Source: Palsa-892 sp035295845
GTDB taxonomy: Bacteria > Pseudomonadota > Alphaproteobacteria > Rhizobiales > Xanthobacteraceae
Direction of reading: 5' to 3'
Assembly: GCA_035295845.1 (NCBI GenBank)
Contig: DATGIF010000017.1
Location: 62,001-126,000 of the forward strand
DNA length: 64,000 bases
Shown: positions 1 to 8,237 of the stretch, piece by piece
Layout of the letters: each line of letters opens with the position of its first letter
Position numbering within the stretch: the stretch's first letter is position 1
Program-made: the position numbers and the translations under genes
Notes under the pieces: generated by a model
Seen by the model: the letters and a program-made list of their open reading frames with translations, nothing else
Told to the model about the DNA's origin: nothing
The model's database searches: none

Positions 1-187
1 AAGGACGCTGGCTTTCGCCCGGGATGGTTCCGTCGTTATCGGGCCATTACATAGTTGCCAATGACAACTATGCTCCGGTTGCTCAGGCCGCGTAACGCGG
101 TTTGAAAAACCGATTCTAAGCCCTGGGGGTTAGCACCTTCAGGCGGGGTCCGGGGGCACCTGGCAACAGAAGCCCCCACTTGTTTTT
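1..187 (+). ncRNA. ssrA: tmRNA, 3' part of an alphaproteobacterial-type gene (truncated by window start)
   Basis: The stretch carries a tag reading frame at 57-95 that translates to ANDNYAPVAQAA followed by TAA, closely matching alphaproteobacterial proteolysis tags. It sits in a structured segment that ends with a strong hairpin and a T-run. In alphaproteobacteria the gene is circularly permuted and the product is two-piece; what is visible here is the mRNA-like piece, and the acceptor half would lie upstream of the window. The RNA rescues stalled ribosomes and marks the unfinished protein for ClpXP. It lies directly upstream of sspB, which encodes the adaptor for that tag. Confidence 0.88.
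152..187 (+). terminator. 3' hairpin and T-run of ssrA
   Basis: A GGGGGC/GCCCCC stem (152-157 with 172-177) is followed by a T-rich run at 180-187. It may be part of the tmRNA fold as well as the transcription stop, so sspB probably has its own promoter in the short gap that follows or relies on read-through. Confidence 0.55.
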
Positions 188-244
188 CGTCTACTGCATT
201 TCGACTCTTGGCGAAGACGGGCGGAATCGGCTTCACTGGCACCC

Positions 245-862
245 ATGCCTGACCTTATCCGTTACGATCTCCTAGCCCAGGACGCCCTGCGCGGCGTCGT
301 CAAGAAGGTATTGACCGACGTCGCCAAAAACGGCCTACCCGGCGAGCATCATTTTTTCGTCGCCTTCGACACCCGCGCCGACGGCGTGAAGATGTCCGAC
401 TGGCTGCGCGAGAAACACCCCGAGGAGATGACGGTCGTCCTGCAACACCAGTTCTGGGATCTCATCGTCGGCGACAAGCAGTTCGAGGTCGGACTTTCGT
501 TCAAGGGCGTGCCGGAGCGGCTCGTCGTGCCGTTCGAGGCAATCAAGGGCTTCTTCGATCCTTCGGTGCAGTTCGGCCTGCAATTCGAAACCATCACCGA
601 AGCGCAGGCGATCCCGACCGAGGCTGCGAACGAGTCGGAAGCGGGCAAGGCGGCCGAGGCCGGCAGCGGCGAGCGGCAAGCCTCGCGTCCAACGCCGCGC
701 GGTGCCGCCTCCGAGCCCGATGAGCGGCCAGCATTGCCCCGCTCGAGGAAAAAAGCCGAGCCCGCTACTGCTGAAACACCACCCGCCGAGAAATCGAAGA
801 AGTCCGCCGACAAGCAGGCCGGCGCCGAGGTCGTGAGCCTCGACAAGTTCCGCAAGAAGTGA
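245..862 (+). CDS. sspB: SspB-family ClpXP adaptor (alphaproteobacterial type)
   Basis: The 205-residue protein tethers ssrA-tagged substrates to the ClpXP protease. Residues 1-125 form the SspB fold, with the family pattern IRYDLLAQDALRGVV near the start and a FDTRADGVKMSDWL strand region. Residues 130-190 are low-complexity, rich in Ala, Glu, Lys and Pro, and look like the flexible linker. The end, VVSLDKFRKK, resembles the short ClpX-binding tail of alpha-type SspB. It follows ssrA by about 60 bp and overlaps folA by four bases, so tag RNA and adaptor lie side by side. SspB identity is firm; coupled expression with ssrA is inference. Confidence 0.93.
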   Translation: MPDLIRYDLLAQDALRGVVKKVLTDVAKNGLPGEHHFFVAFDTRADGVKMSDWLREKHPEEMTVVLQHQFWDLIVGDKQFEVGLSFKGVPERLVVPFEAIKGFFDPSVQFGLQFETITEAQAIPTEAANESEAGKAAEAGSGERQASRPTPRGAASEPDERPALPRSRKKAEPATAETPPAEKSKKSADKQAGAEVVSLDKFRKK

Positions 863-1383
863 GTGCGGCTCCCAAGATCACGCTTGTCGTCGCCGTCGCC
901 GAAAACGGAATGATCGGCAACGGCAATGATCTGCCCTGGAGCCTCCCCGGCGATCTAAAGCAGTTCAAGGCAAAAACGGTCGGTAAGCCCGTGATCATGG
1001 GGCGCAAGACTTATGAATCGCTCGGCGAAGCATTGCCCAACCGCCCGAACATCGTGATCTCGCGCAACCCGCTTTACCACCTCAACGACGCCAAGGTCGT
1101 CACCACGCTCGACACCGCCCTCGCGCTCGCTCGCGAAGAGGCGGAGCGGCTTTCCGCCGACGAGATTTCCGTCATTGGCGGCGCGCACGTGTTCGCTGAA
1201 ATTATGCCGCGCGCGGAACGAATGTATTACACCGAGGTCCACGCTTCGCCCTCAGGCGACACCCGCTTTCCGCCCTTCGATCGTAGCGAATGGCAAGAAG
1301 TCGCGCGCAAGGGCCCGCTGCAGGGCCCTGGCGATCAATATCCTTATTCTTTCGTGACGCTCGAACGCAACAGCGCGCGCTAA
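859..1383 (+). CDS. folA: Dihydrofolate reductase
   Basis: The 174-residue enzyme reduces dihydrofolate with NADPH for one-carbon metabolism. It shows the family signatures in order: ENGMIGNGNDLPW near residue 20, VIMGRKTYESLG near 50, and ISVIGGAHVFAEIMP near 110. The GTG start lies inside the last codons of sspB (GTGA overlap), which suggests translational coupling. The usual partner thyA is not next to it in this window. The stop overlaps the convergent asmA stop by four bases. Confidence 0.95.
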   Translation: MSAAPKITLVVAVAENGMIGNGNDLPWSLPGDLKQFKAKTVGKPVIMGRKTYESLGEALPNRPNIVISRNPLYHLNDAKVVTTLDTALALAREEAERLSADEISVIGGAHVFAEIMPRAERMYYTEVHASPSGDTRFPPFDRSEWQEVARKGPLQGPGDQYPYSFVTLERNSAR

Positions 1384-4300
1384 CGCTGCGGCAATTGCGG
1401 CAGTTCGGCCGCGGTCGGCGGCGGCGCTTCAGGCGGCCTCCGCTTCGGCATCGGCATGGGCGCGGTGGCAGGAACCGTGTTCAGGGAACCTCGTGCCGGA
1501 GCAGTCGCCGGCCGGCCTTCGAGTTTTCGCATCTCAGCATCAATCGTCTGCAAGGAAAGCGCTGCGACAACCGCGCTCGCATCGATGCTGCGCTTGGGAT
1601 CGGCGAGCGGCCCGCGCCAGCGGATTGTCGCGGCGGGCCGTGGCGCGCCGGCTTCGGAGGCGGCAGCCTCATAGACGACGGCGGCATCGAGTTCGAGTTT
1701 GGCGAGGTCGAGGCTCGCTCCCGATGTGACCTCGATCGGCCCAAGAACCGTGCGCGGCTTGCCCGTGCGGGCAACGCCGGAAGTCACGATGATCGGCGTT
1801 TCCAGCTTCGTGATACGCAAGGGCGCCTTCTGCAAGCCGAACGCAAGGAGCCCCGCGGCTTCTGTCTCCGTGAGCGGCGGCGCATTCGGGGCCGGAGCGA
1901 CCTTTAACAGCGCCTCGGGATCGAGCTTGTCGATCTCGAATCCTTCAAGCGCGAGGTTCCCCTGTCCCGTGACGCTTGCCGCGATTGCCGCGGGTGTGTC
2001 GCCTTGCGCGGTGAATTGCAGCGCAAGGCTCGTGCGCCCGCGCATGTCCGCGCGCGCGATACCGGGCGCTACGAGCCGCGCGATATCGCCCGCGGCGAGC
2101 GAAAAACTGCCATCGATAAAGAGCGGTTTCGCGTGCACAATTTTTACCTGACCGGAGAGTTTCCCGCCGGCGAGTTCGCCGGAAAGACCCTCGATCGCGG
2201 CCTCATTACCCGCGAAACGCAATTTCAATCGCGCGCCGGTGGCAACAAAAGGGCCGGTGAGAATGAGCGCCGTGCTCTCGATATCGACCGCTCCGCTCGC
2301 ACTCTCGAGGGCTGCGGGCCCAAGCGGCTTGTCGGACCAGGGAGATGGTCCGCCATCGCTGGCGCGGCCGAGTCCGAACGCGAGCAAAATCGGAAGCTCG
2401 GCCCGGTTCATGGCGAGTTTTCCCGTCACCACCGGCTGCTCGACGCCGTTCAGCACGAGGCGCCCGCGTACATGGATATCGTTCAAGTCGAGCACGATAT
2501 CCTCGAAGGCGAACGCATCGTCCGTCCGTACAAGCCGTACGGTGCCCGTGGCGGGGACAACGGCATTGGCCGTGCGCGCCGCCGCGAGCAAAAGCGCCCG
2601 TACATCGGTTGCTTGCAGCCGCAAATCGACGCGCGGTTCGATGCGGCCCTCGCGGCCGGCGCGGAGGTCGCCCTCGCCCGCAAGGTTGATGCCGGGGAAG
2701 GTCAGATTCGCCTTGAGCGGATAGACGTCCTGTTTCGGACGCCCGATCATTGCCTCCAGATGGCCCTGGCCGGCATGCGGCTCGGGCATTGGAAGCCCCA
2801 GAAGCGCCACGAGCCGGGCCGCATCCGGCGCATCGGCGACGATACGCGCTTCACCGAGCTTCGCCGCCCGCGGATCGAGGCGCGCCACGAGCGTTGCCTG
2901 CGCATCGCTGATACTTCCGTTGATTTCGACGGCGACTTCAGGACTTGCGCCATCGCCGGCCAGGATACCCGTCATCCGGAGCGGGATGGCAGCGGCGGTG
3001 ATCCTGCGAATAAGCGCCGCGGCCTCGTTTGTGCCCGCGTAATTCTGGACGAACGAAACGAAAGCGTCCGTTTTCACCGCCTCGGTTTCGACATCGATGC
3101 GGCCGTTCGGCCGGTCGCGCCACGCGGCAAGCTCGCCATGGGCACGAAGATTGAACCCGCCGAAGTCCTCGAGCGACAACCGCTCGATGGAAAGCGCGCC
3201 TGCCGCCAGCGTGAACGCGGTGTCGAAACGCCGCGCGGTTCCTCCCAGAAGCTTCGGCGAGCGGGCATCGAGCGAGGCGGCAACATCAATGCCACCGAAA
3301 TCGGCCGCACGTGGCACCAACGGGAAAAACAGCGCGAGATCAGGCTTTTCGGCTACAAGCTTGGCTTCAAGGCGCGCCGCCTTATCCGCTTCTTCGGCGC
3401 GATAGGCGGCGCTGCCGCTCAATTTCGTATCGGCAAATGTGAGCGTGAACGGTGCGAGCGCGATCCCGTTTGCGAACGCGTGCATATCGCCGTCAAGCCG
3501 CAAAGGAGCGCCGTCGTCGAAGGAAAAGCCAAGCCGGTCAAGACCGATCCAGCGCGCAAGCACCGCCGGCTCCTCGGCCGTGAGCGAAAGCCCGCCCGTT
3601 ACCTCATCGCGGCCCTCGCTCCGGGCGACGAAATTGACGCTGGCAAGACCCGGCAGGCGGGCTTCAAACCGCTGCGGCGCGAAGCGGCCCTCGCGCAATA
3701 ATAGCGCACCCTTGAGATCGCGAACCACGGCGCCACCGGCGACGAGATTGTCGATCGTGACGGCGAGGCTGCCCGTGAACGAAAGCGCCGAGAGTTGCGC
3801 GAGCGCTTCGCGAAGGGGCGCGCTCGCGGAGATCAAATCCTGCTTCGCGTTGCCGCCGCCAAACCGGTCGAGATCAGCGCTTTTTGCGGCGATCGAAGCC
3901 ACGAATTTTCCCGCCTCCGGCTCAATCCGCGCATTGCCCGTAAACTCGATCGCGTTCTCGCTGCCGCCGAGCGCAAGCTCAATCTGATCGAGCGCGACGA
4001 CATGCACATCCGCTTGGGCGCTGGCGGAAAGCTTCCACGGCAGCACGCCCTCGGCGCGCCGCAAGAGACCGATCTTGCCCTCGAAACGCGGACGCGCTTC
4101 GGCAAGCGTGAGATTGCCGTCGGCGTCGAGCGCAGCTCCGTCCTTGATACGGGTCAAAAGCAGGCGAGCCTTGGCCGCGCCATCGCGAAATTCGCCCGTG
4201 CTCGTGCGGACAGCAAAATTCTCTTCGCCGGCCTTGTAAGCGAACTCAAACTTGAACGGGCCTGCGCGTGACTGCAACGCGCCAAAGCCGGAAACGTCCT

Positions 4301-4793
4301 CAAGCTTGATCTCGTTGCCGGCCGGACGGCGGATAACGATCGCGCCGGCATCAAAGGAAATGCGCGAAACCGAAAAATTCTCAAGACCCCCCTGACCCCC
4401 CGCCGGCAGAACCACTTTGCCGTCGGCACCATAGACAACGCGCAGCTCGGGCTTGGTGAATGCGACTTCCTCGGCCTCTAGCCGTCCGCGAAGGAGCGCG
4501 CCGAGCGAAAGCACGCCGCGAATTTGCCCGGCATCGAGGCTCGTAGTCTGCGCATCGCCGATGGTGACATCGCGGAGCGTGAAGGCGGGTAACGGCAGGA
4601 TCGTCGCATTGATCGGGCCTTTGATCGACACCGGCGCGTTGACCAGCACCGTCGCGCGTTTCTCAAATTCCGCGCGCCAGGCGTTCCAGTCGACGAACAG
4701 GGGTGCCGCGAGCGCGGCGACGATCGCCGCGATCAGCGCAAACCCGACGGCGAGAAGGGTGTGTTGCAATGAACGCTCCGGAAGCTCCCGCAA
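1380..4793 (-). CDS. AsmA-family protein (large, inner-membrane anchored)
   Basis: The 1137-residue protein has one hydrophobic segment at about residues 13-32, followed by the AsmA pattern with NAPVSIKGPINATILPLPAF, then a very long periplasmic region of beta-rich repeats. An AsmA C-terminal domain is likely around 850-1050. AsmA/TamB-like proteins span the periplasm and take part in lipid transport and outer-membrane integrity. The C-terminal 40 residues are Pro- and Ala-rich. It lies 97 bp downstream of the FAD dehydrogenase on the same strand and ends tail-to-tail with folA. The exact substrate cannot be read from sequence. Confidence 0.85.
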   Translation of the reverse strand: MRELPERSLQHTLLAVGFALIAAIVAALAAPLFVDWNAWRAEFEKRATVLVNAPVSIKGPINATILPLPAFTLRDVTIGDAQTTSLDAGQIRGVLSLGALLRGRLEAEEVAFTKPELRVVYGADGKVVLPAGGQGGLENFSVSRISFDAGAIVIRRPAGNEIKLEDVSGFGALQSRAGPFKFEFAYKAGEENFAVRTSTGEFRDGAAKARLLLTRIKDGAALDADGNLTLAEARPRFEGKIGLLRRAEGVLPWKLSASAQADVHVVALDQIELALGGSENAIEFTGNARIEPEAGKFVASIAAKSADLDRFGGGNAKQDLISASAPLREALAQLSALSFTGSLAVTIDNLVAGGAVVRDLKGALLLREGRFAPQRFEARLPGLASVNFVARSEGRDEVTGGLSLTAEEPAVLARWIGLDRLGFSFDDGAPLRLDGDMHAFANGIALAPFTLTFADTKLSGSAAYRAEEADKAARLEAKLVAEKPDLALFFPLVPRAADFGGIDVAASLDARSPKLLGGTARRFDTAFTLAAGALSIERLSLEDFGGFNLRAHGELAAWRDRPNGRIDVETEAVKTDAFVSFVQNYAGTNEAAALIRRITAAAIPLRMTGILAGDGASPEVAVEINGSISDAQATLVARLDPRAAKLGEARIVADAPDAARLVALLGLPMPEPHAGQGHLEAMIGRPKQDVYPLKANLTFPGINLAGEGDLRAGREGRIEPRVDLRLQATDVRALLLAAARTANAVVPATGTVRLVRTDDAFAFEDIVLDLNDIHVRGRLVLNGVEQPVVTGKLAMNRAELPILLAFGLGRASDGGPSPWSDKPLGPAALESASGAVDIESTALILTGPFVATGARLKLRFAGNEAAIEGLSGELAGGKLSGQVKIVHAKPLFIDGSFSLAAGDIARLVAPGIARADMRGRTSLALQFTAQGDTPAAIAASVTGQGNLALEGFEIDKLDPEALLKVAPAPNAPPLTETEAAGLLAFGLQKAPLRITKLETPIIVTSGVARTGKPRTVLGPIEVTSGASLDLAKLELDAAVVYEAAASEAGAPRPAATIRWRGPLADPKRSIDASAVVAALSLQTIDAEMRKLEGRPATAPARGSLNTVPATAPMPMPKRRPPEAPPPTAAELPQLPQR

Positions 4794-4890
4794 TGGGCAA
4801 TAAACTCAAATTGAAGCAAAAAGTTCTAGTGGGAACTTGCAGCGTTTTCAGGGCAGTCAAAAAGACCAAGCCCTTGCCGCCAAATGCGAT

Positions 4891-6294
4891 TCAGACGGCG
4901 ACGATCTTGCCTGGGTTGAAAATATTGTGCGGGTCGAGCGCGCGTTTGAGCGCGCGCATGACTTCGACGCCCGCCTTGCCATGCTCGATTTCGAGATATT
5001 TCATCTTGCCCTGCCCGACACCGTGCTCGCCGGTGCAGGTGCCATCCATGGCGATTGCGCGCTCCACCAGCCGCTCGTGGAACTTGCGGCCGCGCGCGGC
5101 TTCGTCGGGGTCGGACATATCGACCATGACGCCAACATGGAAATTGCCGTCGCCGACATGGCCGACGATGGGCGCCACGAGTTTCAGCTCCGCGATGTCG
5201 CGCTGGGTCTCCGCCACGCATTCGGCGAGCCGCGATATCGGCACGCAGACGTCGGTGGCGAAGCCCTTGCAGCCGGGACGAAGCGCGAGCATCGACCAAT
5301 AAGAATCGTGCCGCGCCTGCCACAGCCGGTTGCGGTCCTCGGCTTTCGTCGCCCACTCGAACGGGCCGCCGCCGAACTCGGCGGCGATTTCCCCAAAGCG
5401 CTGGGATTGCTCGGCGACGCCGGCCTCGGAGCCGTGAAATTCGAGAAAGAGATTGGGGCTCTCTTTCAACGAGAGCTTGGAATAAGCGTTTGACGCCTTC
5501 ACCTGCAATTCGTCGAGAAGCTCGATACGCGCGACCGGAATGCCTGACTGAATGGTGGCGATCGTGGCGTTACAGGCGGCGTCGACCGACGGAAACGGAC
5601 ACACGCCGGCGGAGATTGCTTCCGGAATGCCGGCGAGCCGCAAGGTGATTTCCGTAATCACGCCGAGCGTGCCTTCGGAGCCGACAAAAAGCCGCGTGAG
5701 GTCGTAGCCGGCGCTTGATTTCTTCGCGCGATGCGCCGTCGAAATGATCTCGCCGCTGGCGAGCACTGCCTTCAGCGCGATCACGTTGTCCTTCATCGTG
5801 CCGTAGCGCACGGCATTGGTGCCGGAGGCGCGCGTCGCGGTCATGCCGCCGATCGAGGCATCGGCGCCGGGATCGATCGGAAAGAAGAGCCCCTGGTCGC
5901 GCAGGTATTCGTTCAACTTCTTGCGGGTGACGCCGGGCTCCACGACGCAATCGAGATCCTCGGCGTGCACCGCCAGCACGCGGTTCATCTCGGAAAAGTC
6001 GATCGACACGCCGCCGAACGGCGCGTTCACGTGGCCTTCGAGCGAAGTGCCGGTGCCGAAGGGAATGATCGGCACCTTGCGCTCGGCGCAAATCCCCACG
6101 ATCGCCTGCACGTCCTCGGCGGAGGAGGCATAAACGACGGCATCCGGCGGCTCATTCGCGAGCCACGTGGTGGTGTTGGCGTGCTGCTCGCGCACGGCGT
6201 GGGAAGTGACGAGCTTGTTGCCAAAGCGGGCGGCCAGCGCGCGCTTCACATCCTCAATCGAATCCGGTTTTTTGCGAGCGGCCGCTTGAGCCAT
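4891..6294 (-). CDS. FAD-linked D-lactate/2-hydroxyacid dehydrogenase (GlcD/LDHD-like)
   Basis: The 467-residue protein is a vanillyl-alcohol-oxidase-type flavoenzyme. The N-terminal half has the FAD-binding signature PFGTGTSLEGHVNAPFGG (about 95-115) and the DPGADASIGGMTATRASGTN block. The C-terminal half has VGHVGDGNFHVGV and ends in GEHGVGQGKMKYLE, typical of D-lactate dehydrogenase (cytochrome) and glycolate oxidase GlcD. It probably passes electrons from a D-2-hydroxyacid to cytochrome c or quinone. No glcE or glcF lies nearby, which favours the single-subunit LDHD type. A strong GGGAGGAG ribosome-binding site precedes the ATG. Confidence 0.88.
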   Translation of the reverse strand: MAQAAARKKPDSIEDVKRALAARFGNKLVTSHAVREQHANTTTWLANEPPDAVVYASSAEDVQAIVGICAERKVPIIPFGTGTSLEGHVNAPFGGVSIDFSEMNRVLAVHAEDLDCVVEPGVTRKKLNEYLRDQGLFFPIDPGADASIGGMTATRASGTNAVRYGTMKDNVIALKAVLASGEIISTAHRAKKSSAGYDLTRLFVGSEGTLGVITEITLRLAGIPEAISAGVCPFPSVDAACNATIATIQSGIPVARIELLDELQVKASNAYSKLSLKESPNLFLEFHGSEAGVAEQSQRFGEIAAEFGGGPFEWATKAEDRNRLWQARHDSYWSMLALRPGCKGFATDVCVPISRLAECVAETQRDIAELKLVAPIVGHVGDGNFHVGVMVDMSDPDEAARGRKFHERLVERAIAMDGTCTGEHGVGQGKMKYLEIEHGKAGVEVMRALKRALDPHNIFNPGKIVAV

Positions 6295-6415
6295 TTTGAT
6301 TGCTCCTCCCTTTGGCTCCGACCTTAGCAGATGCTCCGCCGAGCGTCAGGCCATTGCCTGCGAAAGAGCCGATGTGCTTTATTTGAACAATCAGTTTCGG
6401 ATGCGCTGACCCGAA

Positions 6416-6925
6416 ATGTCTGACCGGATCGATTTCGAGCCCGTATTCTTCGCCCCGTTCGTATCAACGGTGATGACGGTCGATTCCGCGTGGATCGATT
6501 ATAACGGCCACCTCAACATGGCCTATTACAACGTGCTGATCGACCGGGCGGTTGACGAGGCGTTTTTCCTGGTCGGCCTCGGGCCGGATTACGCGCGCAA
6601 TCGCGGCGCTTCCTTTTTTACCGCGGAGGCGCATGTGCGCTATCTGCGCGAATTGAAGGCCGGGGATCCGGTGCGCGTGGCGCTGCGCCTGATCGATTAT
6701 GACGAGAAGCGGCTGCACCTCTACGCCGAGTTGCACCATGCGGCCGAGGGGTGGATTTCGGCCACTTCCGAACAGCTGGCGCTGCATGTCGACCTGAAAA
6801 CGAAGAAGGTGGCGCCCTTTCCCGACGATGTTTTGGAGCGGCTCGCCTCAATGAAATCGGCGCACGGCACGCTGCCGCCGCCTTCGGCGCTCGGCCGCGC
6901 CATTGGCATGCGCGCGCGGAGCTGA
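6416..6925 (+). CDS. Thioesterase, hot-dog fold (4HBT family)
   Basis: The 169-residue protein matches the 4-hydroxybenzoyl-CoA-thioesterase-like group. It has the D-x-N-G-H-x-N motif (AWIDYNGHLNMAYYN, about residues 24-38), with the likely catalytic Asp and Asn, followed by the long central helix. Such proteins hydrolyse acyl-CoA, and relatives act on betainyl-CoA in carnitine breakdown. No carnitine genes lie next to it, so the substrate is open. It diverges from the dehydrogenase gene across a 121-bp gap. Confidence 0.82.
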   Translation: MSDRIDFEPVFFAPFVSTVMTVDSAWIDYNGHLNMAYYNVLIDRAVDEAFFLVGLGPDYARNRGASFFTAEAHVRYLRELKAGDPVRVALRLIDYDEKRLHLYAELHHAAEGWISATSEQLALHVDLKTKKVAPFPDDVLERLASMKSAHGTLPPPSALGRAIGMRARS

Positions 6926-6985
6926 TCCTCGCGCGGCCCGCCAATTCTCTGGTTAACAGTTACTTAGCGGCGATCATGCGCGGCT

Positions 6986-7002
6986 TGCATGCGAGTCATG
7001 CA
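6986..7002. promoter_or_regulatory. Inverted repeat containing a GANTC site, upstream of a small protein gene
   Basis: TGCATG-N5-CATGCA is a perfect 6-bp inverted repeat, and its spacer region contributes a GAGTC (6993-6997), which fits the CcrM methylation target GANTC of alphaproteobacteria. It lies about 100 bp before the ATG at 7102. A binding role is inference. Confidence 0.35.
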
Positions 7003-7101
7003 GGCCGACCCACTTCTATCGCAGCGCAATAAGCGTATTTTGCAATGCGAAAGGCTTCGCTCGAAGGGTGTCTCGGGCACGGCCATTGAAGGAGATCACC
7101 C

Positions 7102-7281
7102 ATGACTGCGCTGGCTTATCTGTTTTCCCGCCTCTTCAACGCGCTCGCCGAAGCGCGCATGCGCCAGGCCGAGATCGAGGTGCGCAAGCACCACCTTGCC
7201 CTCATTCCGAATTCTTCGCTTGCGCGTGCCGGGCTAAGGGCGAACTACACGGGCTCGAGCGGGCTGCCCTTCGTGAAGTGA
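7102..7281 (+). CDS. Small conserved-looking protein, 59 residues, unknown function
   Basis: This short gene starts at ATG 7102 behind a clear GAAGGAG ribosome-binding site seven bases upstream and ends at TGA 7281. The protein is an amphipathic helix (residues 1-33, with LAYLFSRLFNALAEARMRQ) followed by a short tail ending in SGLPFVK. There is no signal peptide or full membrane helix. The helical, Arg-rich start resembles small cytoplasmic proteins seen in rhizobia, some linked to stress or regulation, but no family can be assigned. It stands alone between the thioesterase and the convergent prmA gene. Confidence 0.72.
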   Translation: MTALAYLFSRLFNALAEARMRQAEIEVRKHHLALIPNSSLARAGLRANYTGSSGLPFVK

Positions 7282-7304
7282 CGGCTGCAAGGCGGCTTGG
7301 AAGG

Positions 7305-8237
7305 TTATCGCCGGACGCGTGCGCGCGCCGGCGATTTCTTTTTGGATGGCCGCGCGAGCGTCAATGTCGCCCAGCCATCGACAATGTCCCGGCGCAAAAG
7401 CGTAAATCCTTGCGTCCGCCACACGGCGAGCGCGGCATTTGCCTGTTCCGGCAAAAGGCCTGAGAGAATGACGGTGCCGCGCCGCGCCGTTGAGAATCGC
7501 ACGGGCCGCGCAAGCCGCTGCAACACCGGCAGAAGGATATTGGCAAGAACGAGATCATAGCGCCTGCCGCGAAACGCGGGTGCGTTGACACCGTTCGCGC
7601 CTATGACGCGGACATGGGCGCCAGCTCGATTGGCCTCGGCATTCGCCCGCGCGACAACAACGGAAGCCGGATCAATCTCGCCCGCCATCACCCGACGATG
7701 AAACGCGCGCGCCGCCGCGATCGCCAGCACGCCGGTGCCCGTGCCAATATCGAGGATGTGCCGCGGCCTCCGGGTCTTCGCGATCCGCTCGATCGCGGCA
7801 AGCGAGCCCTGCGTCGTGCCGTGATGGGCGGTGCCGAAGGCGAGCGCCGCCTCGATCTCAATGCCGACCTTGTTGGGGGCGACACGCACCCGGTCATGCG
7901 CGCCATGAACGACAAAGCGGCCGACAGGAACAGGCCGCAGCCCTTCAAGGCTCGCGGCGATCCAATCCTTGGGTTCGAGAATTTCGAACTTCGCTTCGCG
8001 CGCTAGAACTTCGCCGGCGGCCGCACGCACCAGGTCAACGACCGCTTCTCGATCGGGCGTAAGCGCGAAATGCGCCTCTACCGCCCAGCCTTCCGGTCCC
8101 TCAAAGGCGGAAGCCGCAGCGGCGGGATCGAATGTCTCGGCAAGGATGCTAGCGAGCCGCCTCGCGGTCGTTTCATCGGCCGAGACGCGCATCACGTAAG
8201 ATGCGCCACGCGGCACTGAATCATGCAAGCGCTTCAC
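7305..8237 (-). CDS. prmA: Ribosomal protein L11 methyltransferase
   Basis: The 310-residue SAM-dependent methyltransferase modifies L11. The N-terminal domain (1-130) binds L11. The C-terminal Rossmann domain has motif I DIGTGTGVLAIAA (about 168-180) and the NILLPVLQ stretch, which matches the NxLxxPL-type motif of this family. The tail is rich in Lys and Arg. The start overlaps the uvrD stop as ATGA, so the gene is probably translated after uvrD on one transcript. Confidence 0.92.
   Translation of the reverse strand: MKRLHDSVPRGASYVMRVSADETTARRLASILAETFDPAAAASAFEGPEGWAVEAHFALTPDREAVVDLVRAAAGEVLAREAKFEILEPKDWIAASLEGLRPVPVGRFVVHGAHDRVRVAPNKVGIEIEAALAFGTAHHGTTQGSLAAIERIAKTRRPRHILDIGTGTGVLAIAAARAFHRRVMAGEIDPASVVVARANAEANRAGAHVRVIGANGVNAPAFRGRRYDLVLANILLPVLQRLARPVRFSTARRGTVILSGLLPEQANAALAVWRTQGFTLLRRDIVDGWATLTLARPSKKKSPARARVRR

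Noticed and set aside
2004..3701. Long open frame (565 codons) on the plus strand
   Set aside because: It is antisense to asmA, very rich in Arg, Gly and Ala, and has no recognisable domain; such shadows are expected in GC-rich coding DNA.
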